Origin: Paulinella micropora
Lineage: Eukaryota; Cercozoa; Imbricatea; Euglyphida
Direction: 5' to 3'
Assembly (NCBI GenBank): GCA_009731375.1
Contig: BJOX01000187.1
Coordinates: 555,662 to 584,200, forward strand
Length of the DNA: 28,539 nt
Below are positions 1 through 28,539 of this stretch, piece by piece; positions within the stretch are counted from its first letter, which is position 1, and the number at the start of each line of letters is the position of its first letter. The notes below the pieces were generated by a model, which did no database searches, was not told the origin of the DNA, and saw nothing but the letters and a program-made list of their open reading frames with translations. Made by a program: the position numbers and the translations under genes.

Positions 1-8
1 GAGAGAGA

Positions 9-49
<41 letters not shown>

Positions 50-72
50 GAGTTGAGTTTGTAAATGAGAAT

Positions 73-134
<62 letters not shown>

Positions 135-169
135 GAGTTGAGTTTGTAAATGACAATGAAACGAATGCG

Positions 170-203
<34 letters not shown>

Positions 204-284
204 AGACAGAGAGAAACAGAGAGACAGAGACAGAGAGAGAGAGAGAGAGAGGAGTGTGTATATGAGAATGAAGTAAATGCCAAC

Positions 285-323
<39 letters not shown>

Positions 324-330
324 AGAGAGA

Positions 331-376
<46 letters not shown>
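1..376. repeat. (GA)n array with three embedded 40-base units
   Basis: The block is GA dinucleotide repeat interrupted three times by a similar unit, near 47-86, 131-174 and 249-287. The second unit reads EIGVEFVNDNETNANE between ER dipeptides. The copies do not share one frame (the first is in another frame of the same ORF), so continuous coding is doubtful. They may be partial copies of an upstream exon edge, like others in this window. Confidence 0.75.
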
Positions 377-379
<3 letters not shown>

Positions 380-401
380 TATGCCTCGCTCTTCTTGGCA
401 G

Positions 402-25621
<25,220 letters not shown>

Positions 25622-25739
25622 GTATCATTATATCCCTGAAAGGTACTGGGAGTAGGGGGTGGGGGATTTGGGGGGGGGGGGGGGGGGGGGGAAATGNNNN
25701 NNNNNNCAACCCACCCCTACCCCCGCATTTCCGCACCTG

Positions 25740-26064
25740 GGAACAAATCATGGTTTGTGGAAACCAGCAGGAGTTGGGAGCTCATATTTGCGGTGGCTAG
25801 CCCCAGACTCGATGTTGATGCTGATATAATTTTTTTGTAATTCACGCAAATATTTGCATTTGGGGAGTGTCCTGAAGACGAAAATTCCTGGTTTTTAAAG
25901 CCTATTTTCTGCACCCCCTGTCCCCATAAATCATGGTTTGTGGGAACCAGCAGGATTTGGGAGATATTACCAGGGTGGCTAGCAGACTCGATGTTGATGT
26001 TGATATAATTTTTTTGGAATTCACACAAATATTTGCGTTAGGGAAGTGTCCCGAATGCCGAATT

Positions 26065-26065
<1 letters not shown>
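25740..26065 (+). repeat. About 185-base tandem duplication
   Basis: Two copies, from about 25745 and 25930, share AAATCATGGTTTGTGG, ACCAGCAGGA, GACTCGATGTTGATG, TATAATTTTTTTG and AAATATTTGC. No splice sites or frame are recognised. The ten-N gap at 25697-25706 precedes it. Confidence 0.75.
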
Positions 26066-26067
<2 letters not shown>

Positions 26068-26127
<60 letters not shown>

Positions 26128-26365
26128 CTTTTTTTGTTTTTTTTTTTTTTTTTTTNNNNNNNNNNNNNNNNNNNNNNNNNNNNNNNNNNNNNNNNNNNNN
26201 NNNNNNNNNNNNNNNNNNNNNNNNNNNNNNNNNNNNNNNNNNNNNNNNNNNNNNNNNNNNNNNNNNNNNNNNNNNNNNNNNNNNNNNNNNNNNNNNNNNN
26301 NNNNNNNNNNNNNNNNNNNNNNNNNNNNNNNNNNNNNNNNNNNNNNNNNNNNNNNNNNNNNNNNN
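26068..26365. repeat. Poly-T run then assembly gap
   Basis: About 88 bases of nearly pure T end in Ns at 26156-26365. The T run may be partly a sequencing artefact. Confidence 0.85.
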
Positions 26366-26975
26366 GGAAAGGGGGGGTCCGGGGGCCCTCCCCCGGGGAA
26401 CCGCAGCCCTGTAATTGTACGTACCCGAAGCGAATCAGCCGGCACCACAATGAATGGCGGAGAATGCTCCAAGGCTCTAAGAGGTGTGCCAGAAGGGTTT
26501 ATGCCGGTTACTTCCGGCAGTTGAATGTACCCTGTCGACTGTGGAAAGGGGGGTCCGGGGGGCCCTTCCCCTGGGAACCCAAGCCCTGTAATCGTACGTA
26601 CCCGAAGCGAATTGGCCGGCACCAATATGAATGGTTGAGAATGCCCGAAGGCTCCCAAATTTGTGCCAGAAGAATGGAGAGACTGATTTTTTGGTTTTCA
26701 CAACCTCGGGACGCGCTCTAGTAGCTGAAAAATAGCGATTTACGAAGATTTTGGTAAAGTAGTGCCAAAATGAATGGCTGAGAATGCTCCAAGGATCTAA
26801 GAATTGTGCCAGAGGGGCTTAGAGGCTGATTCTTTGTGTTTTCGCAAGCTTGTCAAGAGCACTTGTTTAGGGATATAGTTGAAATCATGAAACTCGAATG
26901 TAATGAGAGAGTAGTGCCTAAATGAATGGCTGAGATTGCTCCGAGGCTGTAAAAGTTGTGCACGTGAGAATGAGA
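26366..26975 (+). repeat. Diverged 150-180 base tandem repeat, four units
   Basis: Units with ATGAATGGC(T/G)GAGAATGC followed by a CCAAGG/CCGAGG-like run and GTGCCAGA recur at about 26450, 26630, 26770 and 26923. The first two also share TGTAAT(T/C)GTACGTACCCGA and GGTCCGGGGG. No open frame is conserved. It reads as a non-coding tandem array. Confidence 0.7.
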
Positions 26976-27023
26976 GGAAAAGCGACCTTGGGCAGAGGAG
27001 GGGGGGGGGGGGGGGGGGCCCCC

Positions 27024-27266
27024 NNNNNNNNNNNNNNNNNNNNNNNNNNNNNNNNNNNNNNNNNNNNNNNNNNNNNNNNNNNNNNNNNNNNNNNNNNNNN
27101 NNNNNNNNNNNNNNNNNNNNNNNNNNNNNNNNNNNNNNNNNNNNNNNNNNNNNNNNNNNNNNNNNNNNNNNNNNNNNNNNNNNNNNNNNNNNNNNNNNNN
27201 NNNNNNNNNNNNNNNNNNNNNNNNNNNNNNNNNNNNNNNNNNNNNNNNNNNNNNNNNNNNNNNNNN
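27024..27266. other. Assembly gap (Ns), preceded by poly-G/poly-C
   Basis: All bases are N. The flanking run of 18 G then C suggests low-quality read ends. Confidence 0.95.
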
Positions 27267-27686
27267 AAGGCGTATTTACTATATCTGAGGCGTACTGATG
27301 CAGCTAATGGCATAATCTCAACGGACATAAGCCTCCAATACCCTTGTTCGAGGTCCTCCACCCCCCCGTGTCAGTCTCTCGCCTGATGATCGGGGCCACC
27401 GATGGAGCTCCTGAGGGCAAGACTGCACTAAGCCGAGGTTATTCCGCAGTCCCAGCAACCTCTTGCAAGACGTCACCGAATGTGCAAGTGCATACACCAA
27501 GCGCGGTTGCTAGAGCTGCCTCGAAACCCCACCCATAACAATCTGGTGTCTGCTGGGTCCTGGGCTATCAACCAGCATGTGCGGAGTTTAAGATCTTTTA
27601 CGCGCGCAACGACCCTCCTCCCCAGCATCTACCACCAAAGGGTTATGAGTTGGCGTCACAGTTTAACGCCTTGAGGCCATTGGGCA
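27267..27686 (-). mobile_element. Interspersed repeat family C, copy 2
   Basis: The reverse complement is nearly identical to 2223-2624, with an extra about 18 bases (TTTGGTGGTAGA region) that copy 1 lacks. An (ATT)n run joins it to the SINE at 27720. The assembly gap truncates or borders its 3' side. Confidence 0.8.
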
Positions 27687-27719
27687 TTATTATTAGTATT
27701 ATTATTACTATTATATTAT

Positions 27720-27987
27720 GGACACCGTGATAGCCCAGTGGTCAAGTTCTACCATCTGGGCCCTGTCGCCAGTTCGATTCCCGTCGGTGCCACCAGTATT
27801 TTCATTGAACATACCGGTCTCTGTCTGGACCAGTATTTTCATTGAACATACCGGCCCGTCTGGAAGTGTTGGAACTGCCCTTGCGGGGGTGTCATTAGAG
27901 CTTATCGTCAATTCTTCGTACTCCCCTCACGGGTGAGACGATGGAGGCGCATGTGCAGAAATGCATCAGCCATTGACAGAGAAGCAC
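27720..27987 (+). mobile_element. tRNA-derived SINE, copy 2
   Basis: It has the same 268-base length as the copy at 16518, with only a few differences (CTCTGTCTGG for CTATTTCTGG). Box A is at 27731-27741 and box B at 27771-27781. Both sides carry (ATT)n. The near-identity suggests recent activity. Confidence 0.85.
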
Positions 27988-28007
27988 TATTACTATTATA
28001 TTATTGC

Positions 28008-28086
<79 letters not shown>

Positions 28087-28093
28087 TATTATT
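27988..28093. repeat. (ATT)n array after SINE copy 2
   Basis: Pure ATT repeats with short TAT variants, probably the SINE tail. A 70-base unique piece follows before the next family C copy. Confidence 0.9.
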
Positions 28094-28164
28094 CTCGGAG
28101 TGTTGACTGTGATATATTTGAGGGTAACACCTGATGATAAAAACTTAGTCACGCTTGTTTATCA

Positions 28165-28539
28165 GAGCTCCAGCCCCATGGCCTTACGGCGTTAAACTGT
28201 GATGCCAACTCAAAACCATTTGGTGGATGATGCTGGGGAGGAGGGTCGTTGGGCGCCTGTCGAAGATCTTAAACTCCGCTATGCCGGTTGATAGCCCGTG
28301 GACCCAGCGGATACCAAATTGTTATGGGTGGGGTTTTGAGGTAGTTCTAGCAACCATGCTTGGTGTACGCACTTGCACATGCGGCAACGTTTAGGTTGTT
28401 GGCACTGCGGAATAACCTCGGCTTAGTGTAGTCTTGCCCTCAGGAGCTCCATCGGTGGCCACTATAATCAGTCGAGAGACTGACTAGGTGGGGATGGAGC
28501 ACCTCGAACAAGGGCATGAGCCTCCATGTCCGGAAACGG
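28165..28539 (+). mobile_element. Interspersed repeat family C, copy 3 (diverged, runs off the window)
   Basis: It shares GGCGTTAAACTGTGATGCCA, GTTATGGGTGGGGTTTTGAG and CTCAGGAGCTCCATCGGTGG with the other copies but has many substitutions and a deletion near 28388. It retains the TTTGGTGGATGA segment missing from copy 1. Confidence 0.75.

Overview
This window is eukaryotic nuclear DNA. It has no bacterial-style open reading frames. Most of the bases lie in simple-sequence arrays: (GA)n, (GTAT)n, (GTAG)n, (CTAT)n, (CTAC)n, (ATT)n, and a 2.4 kb (ACATAT)n hexamer tract. Interspersed elements are also present, including a tRNA-derived SINE. The organism cannot be named from sequence alone. If the coiled-coil gene is a dynein adaptor as suggested, an invertebrate animal is likely. 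A flatworm would be a guess only.

Between the arrays lie short non-repetitive islands, nearly all reading on the + strand. Each is bounded by AG upstream and GT downstream. I read them as exons of one gene running from about 402 to at least 23853, and possibly to 25621. I list 22 islands. With the frames I chose, their codon phases agree at every consecutive junction (21 junctions). The peptides form a plausible protein: an N-terminal coiled coil with an AAxxG box (AAKLG), a Ser/acidic linker, an LFANY segment, more coiled coil, a basic KPKLRRRR segment, and a Ser/Pro-rich tail. Order and motifs resemble Spindly/BICD/CDR2-type dynein adaptors. This is a hypothesis from memory of those families, not a search result.

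The most unusual feature is how the arrays relate to the exons. Many exons have several partial copies nearby. Partial copies upstream of the full exon keep the acceptor AG and the exon's 5' part, and are then cut by array. Partial copies downstream keep the exon's 3' part and the donor GT, and then run into array. In addition, many introns begin directly as an array whose unit equals the donor itself (GTATGT gives GTAT repeats, GTAGGT gives GTAG repeats). The arrays therefore seem to have grown out of the splice sites, carrying exon edges with them.

Layout: 1-376 (GA)n; 402-2729 first exon and decayed copies, with a hairpin element and an interspersed repeat; 3261-7048 AAxxG-box, coiled-coil and acidic exons; 7060-8545 mosaic of direct and inverted repeats; 8562-11682 LFANY exon and a coiled-coil exon with shortening copies; 11751-17195 coiled-coil exons, two copies of a 370-550 bp repeat, a hairpin element and a SINE; 17511-20806 basic exon, about 470 bp tandem units, a branch-point-like minisatellite and a Gly-rich exon; 20807-23211 hexamer intron; 23212-25621 last exons; 25622-28539 apparently non-coding tandem repeats, assembly gaps, a SINE and two more interspersed repeat copies.
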